Source: Flectonema sp. DT1601
Lineage: Eukaryota > Euglenozoa > Diplonemea > Diplonemida > Diplonemidae
NCBI GenBank assembly: GCA_964019425.1
Contig: OZ025786.1
Span: 248,001 to 312,000, forward strand
Length of the DNA: 64,000 nt
Direction: 5' to 3'
Under the pieces are notes generated by a model, which worked only from the letters and a program-made list of their open reading frames with translations, searched no databases and was not told where the DNA came from. Positions 31,286 through 41,298 of the stretch are shown here, one piece after another (positions within the stretch are counted from its first letter, which is position 1; each line of letters starts with the position of its first letter). The position numbers were made by a program, and so were the translations under genes.

Positions 31286-33959
31286 TTCCTAACTACCTAA
31301 TCAAGAAAGGGAGGAAAAAACAAAACAAAAAAAAAACGAAACGCTGCATAAATGAAAGCATTTTTCTTTTTCTTTGCTCTAAGCAGTGAACAGTCCAGGG
31401 TGGGTAAGAAAAAAAATATTGCGTTCTTTTTTTTTTCTTTTTGGAACTAGCAACGAAGCCTAAGTTCTTTCTTGTTTATATTTTCTTCAGGATACGTAAC
31501 TCTGAGTACAATGTTATAGGTTAGCCTATTGGTGAAAAAAGTGATCAAAGATGATGTTACAATGGTTAAGGCTAGCCTTCATGGTGGAAATACTTTTTAA
31601 ATCTCCAGAAGAGTGACATTGACGTTTCGATGTTACAAAAAAAAAAAAAAAAAGTTGTTCCTTTCATTTTTTTTTGTTACTGAAATTTTTAACATGGTCG
31701 GGAGGGATGCACCGCCGCTTATATAAACCTATCACCTCTTTGAACTGATGTTCAAGTGGAAAATGGATATTTGTTTTTTTTGCGAACAATCTTGTGAGCG
31801 ATTTTTTCTGTGGAGCCTGGCAAACTGACACAAGTTAATGCTACCAATCGCTGAAGCTCGTTTTGTTTAATAACGAGATAATTATTTAGTTTCACACCCC
31901 TCCACCCTTCTTTTTTTGTCTTCTTTCGTACTCACATTTTCTTTTGCATTTTTAGCTACTGAAATGAGGCTACCCCCCCCTTTTCTGTCGATACTTCTCA
32001 GTTTTAAACCTTATTATTATTTATCTTTTTGAGTATAGTATTTAAAAGTTCGTTACTCAAGGTTTGCAGGTTTCGATCAAACTGCTACCCTTGTGAGCTT
32101 TTCCTGATCTTTTTGACTTCCTAGGAGGTACTTACGTAAATAAAATAAATGCTGTTTTATTTACGTTGTTGTAAGTTACTAGTTGTTTATCTTAGTTTAA
32201 CGTTTGATACAATACAACTCATTATAAATATGCAAATAGTTAACCCCCCCTTCCGGTTTTGCCGTTAGTTCGCAAATTGCGCATTTCCGCTTGCGTCTCT
32301 TTACAGAGTCGTTGTTTCGCATCCTCTGTGGTAATCCTGGAATTAAAAAAAAATCTTTTTTTTTTTTTTTTTTTTTTTTTTTTGCAAATTGGCATCATCC
32401 GAGAGATTGGCAGACAGTTGCACATGTTGCTCACCACTGCTCACGAAAGCCTGAGCGAAAACACTCAACTCATTCTGATCTCTGTTCACATGGTTTTTTT
32501 TCTCTCCATTTTTTTCTTTTTTTTGCACGCAACACGTACTGTACAAGCTTAAAGGAATTTTATTCAGAAATCCTGCTATGTCTAGTTGCAGATTAAGGGG
32601 TGTGCCAGTCCTTTTTCCCCTTATGATTCCTTATCTTAGTTTTATTAGTTGTGGTGTCATATTTCCACCAACTTATTATTATTATTGTTGATTTTTCTTT
32701 TTGTTTTTTCCCCTTCTTGTTTTTTGCAAAATAAAATAGGTGTCCTACATCTTATTCGCTATTTCGTATAATACCAAAAAAAAAAAAAAAAAAAAAAAGA
32801 GATCGAAGGAAGGCTGTATTTCTATTCACATGGTGACCCTTCTTTATCCACTCTCTGCACTGCGGAGGCTTTATTACCCTGGTTACGGAATTGGTAATCG
32901 CAATTACTCACTGCGGTTTCCCCCGTTTTTTTTTTTTTTTTTTGATAAGAAGAGCACTAACAAAGGAGTGGGGGGAAGGGAGGGAAAAGAAAAGAGAGGA
33001 TCAAAATGAACACAGGAAGATAGTTGGAGGTTAGAAATTTAGTTACGGAGATATTGGAAAGGATATCTTTCCTTATAAATAAATACTTCTCACAATGAAA
33101 AGACAAGTGTCGAATTTACGAGGGGAAGTTAGAGTCATTCCTTTTCACTGTAAAAACACACTGCTGAGTACCTTGCCAAAGTCTAAACAATAGAAATGAT
33201 ACGAAAAAAAAAAAAAAGAAAAAAAAAAGAGGAGACGATTCTCCTACTTACCTACCATCACCATCGTAAGGAACATTGAGGCGGAGTTGCATGTGTTGAT
33301 ATTATATAGTTTTTTTTTTTAGGGACGTTCTCCGTTGCCTACATCAAAAAAAGTTTTTTCTCCGTTGCCTGTCACCTTAACTTTTTTTCCCCCTCGGTTG
33401 CCTGCATCCCAATTTTTTTTTTTGCTGTTGTGAAAAACTCTTTTTCTTTTCTGCCTCACGCTAGGCCGGAAAGGAAATTCACTGACTGTTTGTGTTGTTA
33501 GCTTTCAATCAATTCATGAATTCATAAATGTGTGTTGTTGAATGGGAAAGTAAAACGAGGCACTAAGCTTTATGTCACAGTGACACAAAAAAAGAAAAAT
33601 AAAAAATATAGGTGGCGCACAACGGTGATTTCTTCTTCTTTTTCTTTTTTTTGCTTCTTCTTCTTCTTCTTCTTTTTTTTTTTTTTTTTTTTTGTATTAT
33701 CCATACAAGTAAAGTAGTTCTTTTTTTGCGTTACTTTTTATAGTGTGCGTTGTGTTGGTTGATCTTAATAGTAGTACAAAGAATGCCACCGTGATCGTAT
33801 TTGGGTGGGACTTAACAATTGTTAGTCTAACTGATTCGCATTACAACATTTTTGTTTCTTTTTAGTTTTTCAAATTAATTAATTAATTTTTTTCTTTTTT
33901 TTCAAAAGTACTTGCGACTGACAAGTGTGATTTTACGAGTAACGGAAGGTGAAAAAGAT

Positions 33960-33995
<36 letters not shown>

Positions 33996-34961
33996 TTTAT
34001 TTTATTTTGTGAAAGCATGATTTGTAATATTTCAGTTGGCTTTTATTCCCGAACCGTTATTTTTCACGACTTGTTTTTTGCTGAGTCAATCTCAGCAACC
34101 TTTTCTTTGGTATCTTTCATTTACAGCTCTGCTTCACTTTATAAACATTAGAGTAGCAGATGTGGGAGGTCACGTTTTTGTGCGAAATAACATATTAAAG
34201 AGATTCCGTTAAGCGTCGACTTGCATCTACTTAAGAAGTAGTTTTGACATTTATCAATGTTAAGTCTGAGGGGGTGGGAGGGGTGGGGGGCGAGATCTGC
34301 AATCGTCGCGCTTGTTTTTTGAGTTAAATAAAATGTCTTTTTTCTGAATTAATATTTTCTAAAATTGGTTTTCAGAACTGAGTTAGCCCCCTCTCTACGA
34401 TTTGTGAAATAGCTCTCGGAATGAAAAAAATTATTATTAAATCGTCTTGATGACATGATAACATAAAAGAAACGGGGGAAAAAACAAAAAAAAAAAAGGA
34501 ATCGGTGCATTAATCTTTCAACTGGTCATCTGTCTGGCCGCGGGTGGCCGACTCTCCAGTTGGTAGGAAAGTAAGGCCGTACCCGTCTCCCGCGAGAAGA
34601 AGAAGAAGAAGAAGAAGCGACGTGTAGCAAGGATGATTGCTAATGTGCTCTTTTTCCTTTTTCGCAACCACATCCCACACCGCACCCGTCAGAATTGAAA
34701 CTTTCTTTTATGAGTGTCACTGTGAGACCAAAAAAAAAAAAAAAAGCCGCGCGTCCTTGGCAAGAAGAAAAAAAGAAAATAAGGAAAAAAAGATATTATT
34801 TGTCACAGTAATTCACTTTGTATATTTTATTTGTACTTTACAGGTTAGTAGACTTGTGCTATTCATGTATGAGATAAGGTTGTGTTGTGACAGGACTGAT
34901 TAACTGGTACTACAAGTTAAGAAATCATCTACTTTTTCAAACAACAGAAAATAATAATATA
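31286..34961. other. 3.7-kb region without protein genes, several structured islands
   Basis: This is the largest gap. Short frames are low-complexity. Compact islands of higher GC stand out between T/A runs: AGCGATT (31797-31803) pairs with AATCGCT (31846-31852); ATTACC (32873-32878) pairs with GGTAAT (32893-32898) between two CACTGCGG direct repeats (32858, 32909); AACTGG (34520-34525) pairs with CCAGTT (34556-34561) around GGCC/GGCC. A three-copy repeat is at 33328-33410. Simple repeats are (TTC)n at 33655-33673 and (GAA)n at 34594-34617. It may hold small RNA genes or a very long 5'/3' untranslated region. Confidence 0.45.
33328..33410. repeat. Three tandem copies of a CTCCGTTGCCT element, each followed by T runs
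   Basis: TTCTCCGTTGCCT occurs at 33328-33340 and 33358-33370; CCCTCGGTTGCCT at 33391-33403. Spacings are 30 and 33 bases, and each unit is followed within 10-20 bases by a run of 6 or more T. Function unknown. Confidence 0.7.
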
Positions 34962-36644
34962 ATGCCAAACCACGTCGTGGTAGTTGGCAGCAACTATGGT
35001 GAGCAATCAACTACGGTAAGCCAGCTGCTGAGAGGGGCAACGCGATTCTGGGAAGAACATGCACATGGTGTGGACGGTAGACTTTTGATAGTTGGAGATG
35101 ATATGGGAAAACCTGCTACAAAACAAAATATAATTTCATCTCTGAGAGAAACTTGTCAAAGTATGGGACCAGACGACCAAGCAGCTATAGTTTTAATAGG
35201 AAAGGCTGAGGAAGACGGAACTTTCTTATCCACAGACTACAAGACGACTGGTGGTGTCAGTTGCTTTGAATTCCGCAACTGTCTCGCAACCATCCCACCA
35301 ACATGTAAATTATCAATAATATGTGACTATCAACATGGTGGAGCTATATTAGATCTTCCTTTTAAACTAACTGCTGAGAAAGATCCTGTCAACCGTTACA
35401 TGCAACTTCGTCTTGATGCGACTTCTGTACCACAACCACTTCCAACATCGAGTGTTATACTGTTGAGTACTATTCCACAACATGGTGGGAATTCTAAAGT
35501 ACCTCTTGGTGGTTTTATGTCAGCAATTGTTGCTGCACTTAATCTAAATAAACAACCAGTAATGCAGCAGCTACTGGCTGATGTTTGGCACATATTATCA
35601 ACGAGTAATTCAACTGGTGCGACAGATTTTGTTTGTATGCCAAGAATAAGTGCGGGATTTGAATTTTCTGCGAGTGATATCTTTACAATGTTTGAAAAGC
35701 GAGAAGTTATTCACCGACCTATATCAACACCAACGAATGCGACGTTAATGAATGTTGAAACTCATGCGGCACTTGTACCCATTCAGGGTTCGTGGATAAC
35801 TTCAACAGGAACTGAAGTTACAGTCTCTGATTCGTATTGTATTTTCATAGCAACTGGTCATAAATATCCATTAGACGTTGATCACAGTGGAATCGTATCA
35901 TTAATGGGTTCGAAATTACTTGGAAATCCGTCCAGTCTTTCGCTAACAAGGCTGGTTTGGGATGACGGTGATGTGTGGGCTAAAAAAGGATTTGCGATTC
36001 CTGTGATTCAAAACCCGTCGGTATCGCATGTCCCTCACAGCACACCAGCACGTGGTGTTATGAACGAAACAAAACCTTTACAACAATTAAACTCAAAATA
36101 TGACATTTTTAAAATGGGAATTAACTTGTTACTCAACAGAGCTGTACGGGACACTCTCAGAAGGACGTTTGAAAAATTTACATTTTTAGTACTAATGTGT
36201 AGGCAGTATAGGAGAATAACAAATATTGGAAAAGCCTTAGAAAAGGCTTCTTTAAACTTAGTCGCTTCAAGGTATCTTCATAAGTGGAGATTGTTTTTTA
36301 TTTTAAAAAGACCGACACAGTTGCCTTACAAATTTCGACCTGTTAAAAGTAGTCGCGTTGGGGCTCCTGACAGAATAGCAATTTGGATTCACAAGGGTCT
36401 TCAGGCGAAGGTAAATGAAAATAGTACAATCGCTTTGTATGAATGTCTTCGTTCTGTTCGAAATGAAGAAATCTGGAAATCAGTAATTGCGGAATACAAA
36501 TCTCAATTCTCAGAAGAGCTCGAAGACGTGATGTCCCGTCAGCTGGAACCACAAGAGTTAGAGCAATGCGCAGCAATCTTACTTTCTAATAATGTTACTA
36601 TAGGCACGCCAGTGACTGAGGATGTACCTGATTCTGATCCATAA
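34962..36644 (+). CDS. Metacaspase-like protein lacking the catalytic dyad
   Basis: 560 residues from the ATG at 34962, which follows an A-rich CAACAG acceptor-like string. An in-frame extension to 34887 has no ATG. Residues 1-200 show the caspase-like fold: VVVVGSNYGEQSTTV (family: IGINY), LLIVGDDMGKPATKQNI (family: L.D....PT..NI), then AAIVLIGKAEEDG where active enzymes have FHYSGHG, and CDYQHGGAILDLPF where they have DSCHSGxxLDLPY. So the Asp and His around the Cys are kept, but the Cys is Gln124 and the catalytic His is gone. Residues 200-340 add a beta-rich region with WITSTGTEVTVSDSYCIFIA; the C-terminal 200 residues are helical. Likely a non-proteolytic regulator; trypanosomes are known to have such dead metacaspases. 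Confidence 0.8.
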   Translation: MPNHVVVVGSNYGEQSTTVSQLLRGATRFWEEHAHGVDGRLLIVGDDMGKPATKQNIISSLRETCQSMGPDDQAAIVLIGKAEEDGTFLSTDYKTTGGVSCFEFRNCLATIPPTCKLSIICDYQHGGAILDLPFKLTAEKDPVNRYMQLRLDATSVPQPLPTSSVILLSTIPQHGGNSKVPLGGFMSAIVAALNLNKQPVMQQLLADVWHILSTSNSTGATDFVCMPRISAGFEFSASDIFTMFEKREVIHRPISTPTNATLMNVETHAALVPIQGSWITSTGTEVTVSDSYCIFIATGHKYPLDVDHSGIVSLMGSKLLGNPSSLSLTRLVWDDGDVWAKKGFAIPVIQNPSVSHVPHSTPARGVMNETKPLQQLNSKYDIFKMGINLLLNRAVRDTLRRTFEKFTFLVLMCRQYRRITNIGKALEKASLNLVASRYLHKWRLFFILKRPTQLPYKFRPVKSSRVGAPDRIAIWIHKGLQAKVNENSTIALYECLRSVRNEEIWKSVIAEYKSQFSEELEDVMSRQLEPQELEQCAAILLSNNVTIGTPVTEDVPDSDP

Positions 36645-37000
36645 ACTGTCGTGAATAGTAGCCTTTTGTTTCCCCAAAGCTGCTGCCCATAATGACAACA
36701 CCCTTGTAAATCTTGTTATTTTATGGTATTCGACTGTCCTTAACGAAAATATTTTTTAGATTTTAAAAAAACAAAAAAAAAAAAAACAAACTTACATATT
36801 TTGACTAGATTTTAGCATGTGAAACTGTGAGACACTGAAATTAAAAATTCTTTTTTTTCTTTCTTCTTCCAGCAGTCTGTAATGTTAGTAGGGAAGTTTG
36901 TGTGATGTTTGTTGTTATTGTTGCTACTGCTGTATAGAGGCTAGAGAAGAAAGTTAATCCTGAAGTGTCGAATGCTTTTCTTTTCCCCTTTCAGATTTTC
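36645..37000. other. Intergenic stretch before the sirtuin gene
   Basis: A/T-rich with no gene seen. It ends in a clear pyrimidine tract (CTTTTCTTTTCCCCTTTCAG) whose CAG ends at 36994, six bases before the sirtuin ATG, the best-formed splice acceptor in the window. Confidence 0.65.
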
Positions 37001-38391
37001 ATGTCCGAATCGACACAAAATAACGAAAACGACAAAAATATTACAAAAAGTGAACAACCGACAGCTTACGACAAATGGAAGGCAGACCTCGAAGAAGGAT
37101 GTACTGCAGCCGAATCGTTTGCGAAGAAATGGAAGGAATTCCAACAACGATTTGATGCTGTGAACAAGGCATTCCTCACAAAATTACAACAAGGACTAGA
37201 AGTAGCTGCATTCGAACCTGATACCACAGAACGTAATGATGGAAAGATGAAAATGAAAACAGCCGTATCCACAACAGTTGATCTCATAAAAAAATCGAAA
37301 CGAATAATAATAATGACAGGTGCTGGTGTGTCAACATCAGCAGGTATCTGCGACTACAGAGGTCCAAAGGGAAAATGGACTCTCGAAGCAAAGGGACAGA
37401 CTGCTAAATCAAAACCGGTTCACTCATTAGTACCAACGTTCACCCACATGGCAATAAAGGCTCTTCTAGACAATAATATGATATTTTCTGTTGTTTCTTC
37501 AAATATTGATGGACTTCACCGTTATTCAGGCATCCCTGATAATAATCTCAATGAAGTTCATGGCAATTTCTTTAAAGAAGTGTGTACTAATAACACTTGT
37601 GCGTTGATCTTTGAAAGGCCATTTCCAGTACGAAAAGCCGTGGCTCGAAAGGTATATAAAAACGAAAAGAATAAAACTTTTTTTTTTTTAAAACCTCCTA
37701 AAAAAAAAAAAAAAAACACTACAAAAAAAAAAAGAACAAACTAACGGGAGGAATATGCGAGAAATGTGGTTCCAAACTACGAGACACGATTGTGAACTTC
37801 GGAGATAATTTAAATGAAAAAGAATGGAATCAAACAATAGAAGATTCAACAACGTGTGATTTGATAATAGTTTTAGGTTCGAGTATCACAGTAAACCCTA
37901 GCGCCTTATTACCTCGACAAGTTAGTAACAGTGGTGGTGATATTGTGATTGTTAATAAACAAAAAACACCTTTTGATCATATCGCTAAGATAAAACTACA
38001 CTACGATATTGATATCTTCATGACTGAGGTGATGCGAGTGCTCGGGGTTTCAGTTAAGCGTCCTCCTGATCAACGAAAGCAATATAATCCGACAGAAAAA
38101 ATTGCATGGAGGGTAGCAAACAACTGTTCAGATCCTAACTTCACAATTGCCGATGATGAGGAAGATGAACAACCTAACAAAAATGATAAACCTCCTTTGA
38201 TTTCTTCAAAACCATCATCATCAACAGATCCTCCCAAGACACTTAAAATGAGTTGTTCTGGAGCTTCCCTCAGACGTCGTAGTTCTGTCGTCATTCCAAT
38301 TAGAGAAACTCGCTCATCGTCTCTTCGCTTGAAGAGAGTACCACGTCCTTCAATCTCTACTGGCCGCGTGGCTGTTGGTCAAAAGAAATAG
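37001..38391 (+). CDS. Sirtuin, SIRT6/SIRT7 class, two exons
   Basis: Exons are 37001-37651 and 37735-38391, giving 435 residues. The intron starts GTATAT and ends in a run of A then G; this acceptor is chosen because it alone keeps phase 0 and gives LTGGICEKCG, matching the TGRxCxxCG of SIRT7. NAD-binding motif GAGVSTSAGICDYRG is at about 107-121, SSNIDGLH replaces the usual TQNVDGLH, and the catalytic His is in EVHGNFF (about 187). The zinc cysteines are CTNNTC and CEKC, the first pair spaced four apart instead of two. LRDTIVNFGD is diagnostic of the class. The N-terminal 90 residues are helical and the C-terminus is basic and Ser-rich, as in nuclear members. Likely an NAD-dependent chromatin deacylase. 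Confidence 0.93.
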
Positions 38392-38743
38392 TACGAAATA
38401 GATAAATAATGAAACAATTAATTCCTTCCAGAGCCTCTGATTAATTAATCAGACAAAAAGGAGGAGACATTCTGAGGACCCACTATGTGCCGCGCTTTTC
38501 CAAGTAGTGACACTGACGTTTCTATCAAGCAAGTCCTTAGCTTGCAAAAAATCCCTAGCAACAGTTTTCTGTGATGTTCACTGTCATGTTTTTGATTGTC
38601 TTTCTACCCTAGCCTCACTTTATGTGAACACTCGAATACGTAGATGTAGTATTTTTGTATATTTAGTTTTAGTTCAACTCACAGTCTTTTTTCTAGACTA
38701 CTTTTTCAAGTTAAGTCGAGAAAAAAAAAGTTTAAAAAAAAAA
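38392..38743. other. Intergenic stretch with palindrome
   Basis: It contains an 18-bp palindrome at 38436-38453, a small hairpin GCAAG/CTTGC near 38528-38545, and one copy of the dispersed GACAYTGACGTTTC motif at 38509. A run of A precedes the next ATG. Confidence 0.6.
38436..38453. repeat. Perfect 18-bp palindrome after the sirtuin stop
   Basis: TCTGATTAATTAATCAGA reads the same on both strands and lies 45 bases after the stop codon. It could be a protein dimer site, or part of a hairpin in the RNA if the centre is looped out. No known element is recognised. Confidence 0.8.
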
Positions 38744-41131
38744 ATGCCGACAAGAATAAACATGCCTATGTCACTGCGTCGTTCAGTTCAACGACAAAGA
38801 GAAACTTCGATAAAATACAATTCGTTAATATGTCCGAAGACTGATGAAGAGGAAAGAGAAGATAAACGACTAGAGTTACTTGAACAATCTAAACTAGGAT
38901 TGAGAAAGACAGCAAAATGTTTTTTATGCGAACACGAATACACATCAGAATCACTACCGTACACTCTATCTGTAAAAACGGTCTTGGAATTGAAACGAAG
39001 TTGGGGAGCCATCACTGATACCGCGAGTAAAAAACTGCCACCTTCAAGAATATATGACAAGGGTAGAATATGTAGGTTTTGTGGACAGTTTTTCGATATA
39101 TACCCAACACACCATGAAGTTTACAGTAATGTTATAGGTGATGATTGCAGAGATCTTGAAAAACAATACTTCGATATCGGAACAGCAATATCAGACCTTT
39201 GGTCTCCAGGTTGCATCAACGTTCGACGTCCGAAGGCTATCCAACGTCCTGTTTCAGTTACCAATACTTCTACTGCTTTGATTAGTGAAATGGTTGAATC
39301 AACGGCTAGTCGGTATTCAAGAAAATCATATAAACCTCCTCCTGTATTGTCAAGAACTGATTCTGCCGCTGCTCTCTGCGGTATTTTCGGAAGTAGCAAT
39401 TTATGTATACATCCGGGAGTTAGAGTTTTAGCTGAGGTAACAACGAAATTTTGTTCGGCAGGAGATAAAGGAATTATTTGGAAAGTTGGTAAGAAACAAA
39501 TTTTGGTAAAAATGGATTCAGAAGTCAATAAGAGAAATGTTTTGGTTCCTCCGTCTGTTTTTTATCATTCGGAACAGCAAACTCCGAGAGTTATGATTGG
39601 AACATATACCACTACGAAACCGTTTACGTGGGGATCTGGTAAGAGAAAAAATAAATTAAAATTATTTAAACTAATCCAGCCTGGTCCTATCGAATTATCA
39701 ATTCCTGACTTATCTACAATGCCAAAAAAAATTGATCGAGAATTTGATGAAAAAAAAAAAGAATCATCATTTGATGATGTGTATAATTTTCATCAACCAC
39801 CAAACAGCAGTGATCCTGTACTCATCACAGTCATCACTGCAGTTGTTGTTGCTGTTGTTGTTATTTGTAGACAGTCATATCAACTTGTCAATATTTCTAT
39901 TCCTGCTGTTGACAAGGTTTTTATTATTCCGTCACAAGAAGCTATTGATACCTGTTCTGATCAATCTCATTGGAAATTATTATTAAATAATTATTTTAAA
40001 AATTGTATTTCAGAGGAGACTGCAGTCCAATCCGCATCTCCACCAATAAAAATAAAAAAAGAACAACCAAATCCAATGGTATACGACGCGATACCGAATC
40101 CTCCTGACGTACCATATAGTTTTCAGATATTAAAAAAAGGAGAACAACAATCAAAGACTAGGCAATCATTTATGAATGAGGTGGTCTCTGTTATTGATTC
40201 TTGGCGTGGAAATATCATTGAAAATTTATTTTTAATTTGTCTGGAATCTCACAGAACTTTATTAGTAAAAGTACTGAAAGCTTTGAGTACCCTTCATATT
40301 AATAACATAATTATTGTACAAGGACAAACAGAGGCTGCTAAAAGCTTAATTCATCCACTAAGCAGGGGGGTTCTTGCGGATACAAACGTGTTTGTATGTG
40401 GAGGATCAGACACCCTAAAAGCAATGGGAAGAGCTATTCTTTGTCATAGTGCAAACCTAACACTTAAACTGCTTCGACAAAAATCAAATTTTTGGCATGC
40501 GAGACCCCCAGTCAGTAGTGGTATTAGTGGTAATAATCTCTCAGTGTGGAGGGAGAGGCTTAGAAGTGACAAAACACCAATTTTAACACCAATTTCACAA
40601 GATAGAAAACCTCAGCTATCTAACCTTCTCGTCGGTAGAAGTTTACTTTTAGACTCGACTTGCACGGCTTTTACGTCATTTAAAGATTCGTTTCCAGAGG
40701 CATTGCAACCTTCTACTTCTGAATTATTAAATTGTTGGGCAATCCTGACGTCTGATGTGTTGAGTTCGGGAAGTGATTTTGAGGTTTTTGCTGAACAGTT
40801 TGGGCTTCGAGTCTTGCCTAACGGGATTAAAATACGCCTTCACACACCAACCCCTGTGTCAGTTATCTACGTCACAGGAAACAGTCCCCTGATGATGTTG
40901 AATGCATTGGAGGATAATGTGACTATCGCCTGTTCTGGAACTCCTGTTGTCGATATTTTATCACTTTACTCTTTCAGCTTGTCACCTCTGCGACTGTTAA
41001 GCGGTTCGGATGAGAAATTTATTCTTAATGTCATGCAGACTGCTCTCCGACCTTTAAATAAATTGCCGCATACAAATGTTGTTTTGGATTCTGTTATTGG
41101 TACTGTGAATCATATTACGGGCAATCCATAG
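38744..41131 (+). CDS. Unrecognised 795-residue protein with paired CxxC zinc motifs
   Basis: The start at 38744 follows an A run; the frame is open upstream to 38507 but without a better ATG. Residues 55-120 have CFLCEHEY and CRFCGQFFDIYPTHH, a four-Cys zinc site of a type seen in some ciliary proteins, after a basic N-terminus (MSLRRSVQRQRE). The middle has Ser/Thr-rich linkers and one hydrophobic stretch (ITVITAVVVAVVVICR, about 360-376) that might be membrane or a buried strand. The C-terminal 300 residues look like an alpha/beta domain (LFLICLESHRTLLVKVLKAL, NNIIIVQG, NVFVCGG). No family was assigned; a flagellar role is only a guess. Confidence 0.6.
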   Translation: MPTRINMPMSLRRSVQRQRETSIKYNSLICPKTDEEEREDKRLELLEQSKLGLRKTAKCFLCEHEYTSESLPYTLSVKTVLELKRSWGAITDTASKKLPPSRIYDKGRICRFCGQFFDIYPTHHEVYSNVIGDDCRDLEKQYFDIGTAISDLWSPGCINVRRPKAIQRPVSVTNTSTALISEMVESTASRYSRKSYKPPPVLSRTDSAAALCGIFGSSNLCIHPGVRVLAEVTTKFCSAGDKGIIWKVGKKQILVKMDSEVNKRNVLVPPSVFYHSEQQTPRVMIGTYTTTKPFTWGSGKRKNKLKLFKLIQPGPIELSIPDLSTMPKKIDREFDEKKKESSFDDVYNFHQPPNSSDPVLITVITAVVVAVVVICRQSYQLVNISIPAVDKVFIIPSQEAIDTCSDQSHWKLLLNNYFKNCISEETAVQSASPPIKIKKEQPNPMVYDAIPNPPDVPYSFQILKKGEQQSKTRQSFMNEVVSVIDSWRGNIIENLFLICLESHRTLLVKVLKALSTLHINNIIIVQGQTEAAKSLIHPLSRGVLADTNVFVCGGSDTLKAMGRAILCHSANLTLKLLRQKSNFWHARPPVSSGISGNNLSVWRERLRSDKTPILTPISQDRKPQLSNLLVGRSLLLDSTCTAFTSFKDSFPEALQPSTSELLNCWAILTSDVLSSGSDFEVFAEQFGLRVLPNGIKIRLHTPTPVSVIYVTGNSPLMMLNALEDNVTIACSGTPVVDILSLYSFSLSPLRLLSGSDEKFILNVMQTALRPLNKLPHTNVVLDSVIGTVNHITGNP

Positions 41132-41298
41132 GATGCATTTACACCCCTATTTTTATCTTTGAGTTTGTTGTTGTTTTTTTTTAAGATGTTGATCATTACT
41201 TTACCATCAGATATTAAAATTTAAATATGAATGTGGTAGTTGTTTCTACAACGCAGTGGGGACCATAAAAGTGTCAACTAACTAACATATTCACAGAA

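Noticed and set aside
32259-32596. Overlapping frames containing poly-Phe
   Set aside because: They cross a T24-class run in all three phases and have no protein-like composition outside it.
33240-33320. Second U1-like word CTACTTACCTACC
   Set aside because: No flanking snRNA structure; the word is short enough to be chance.
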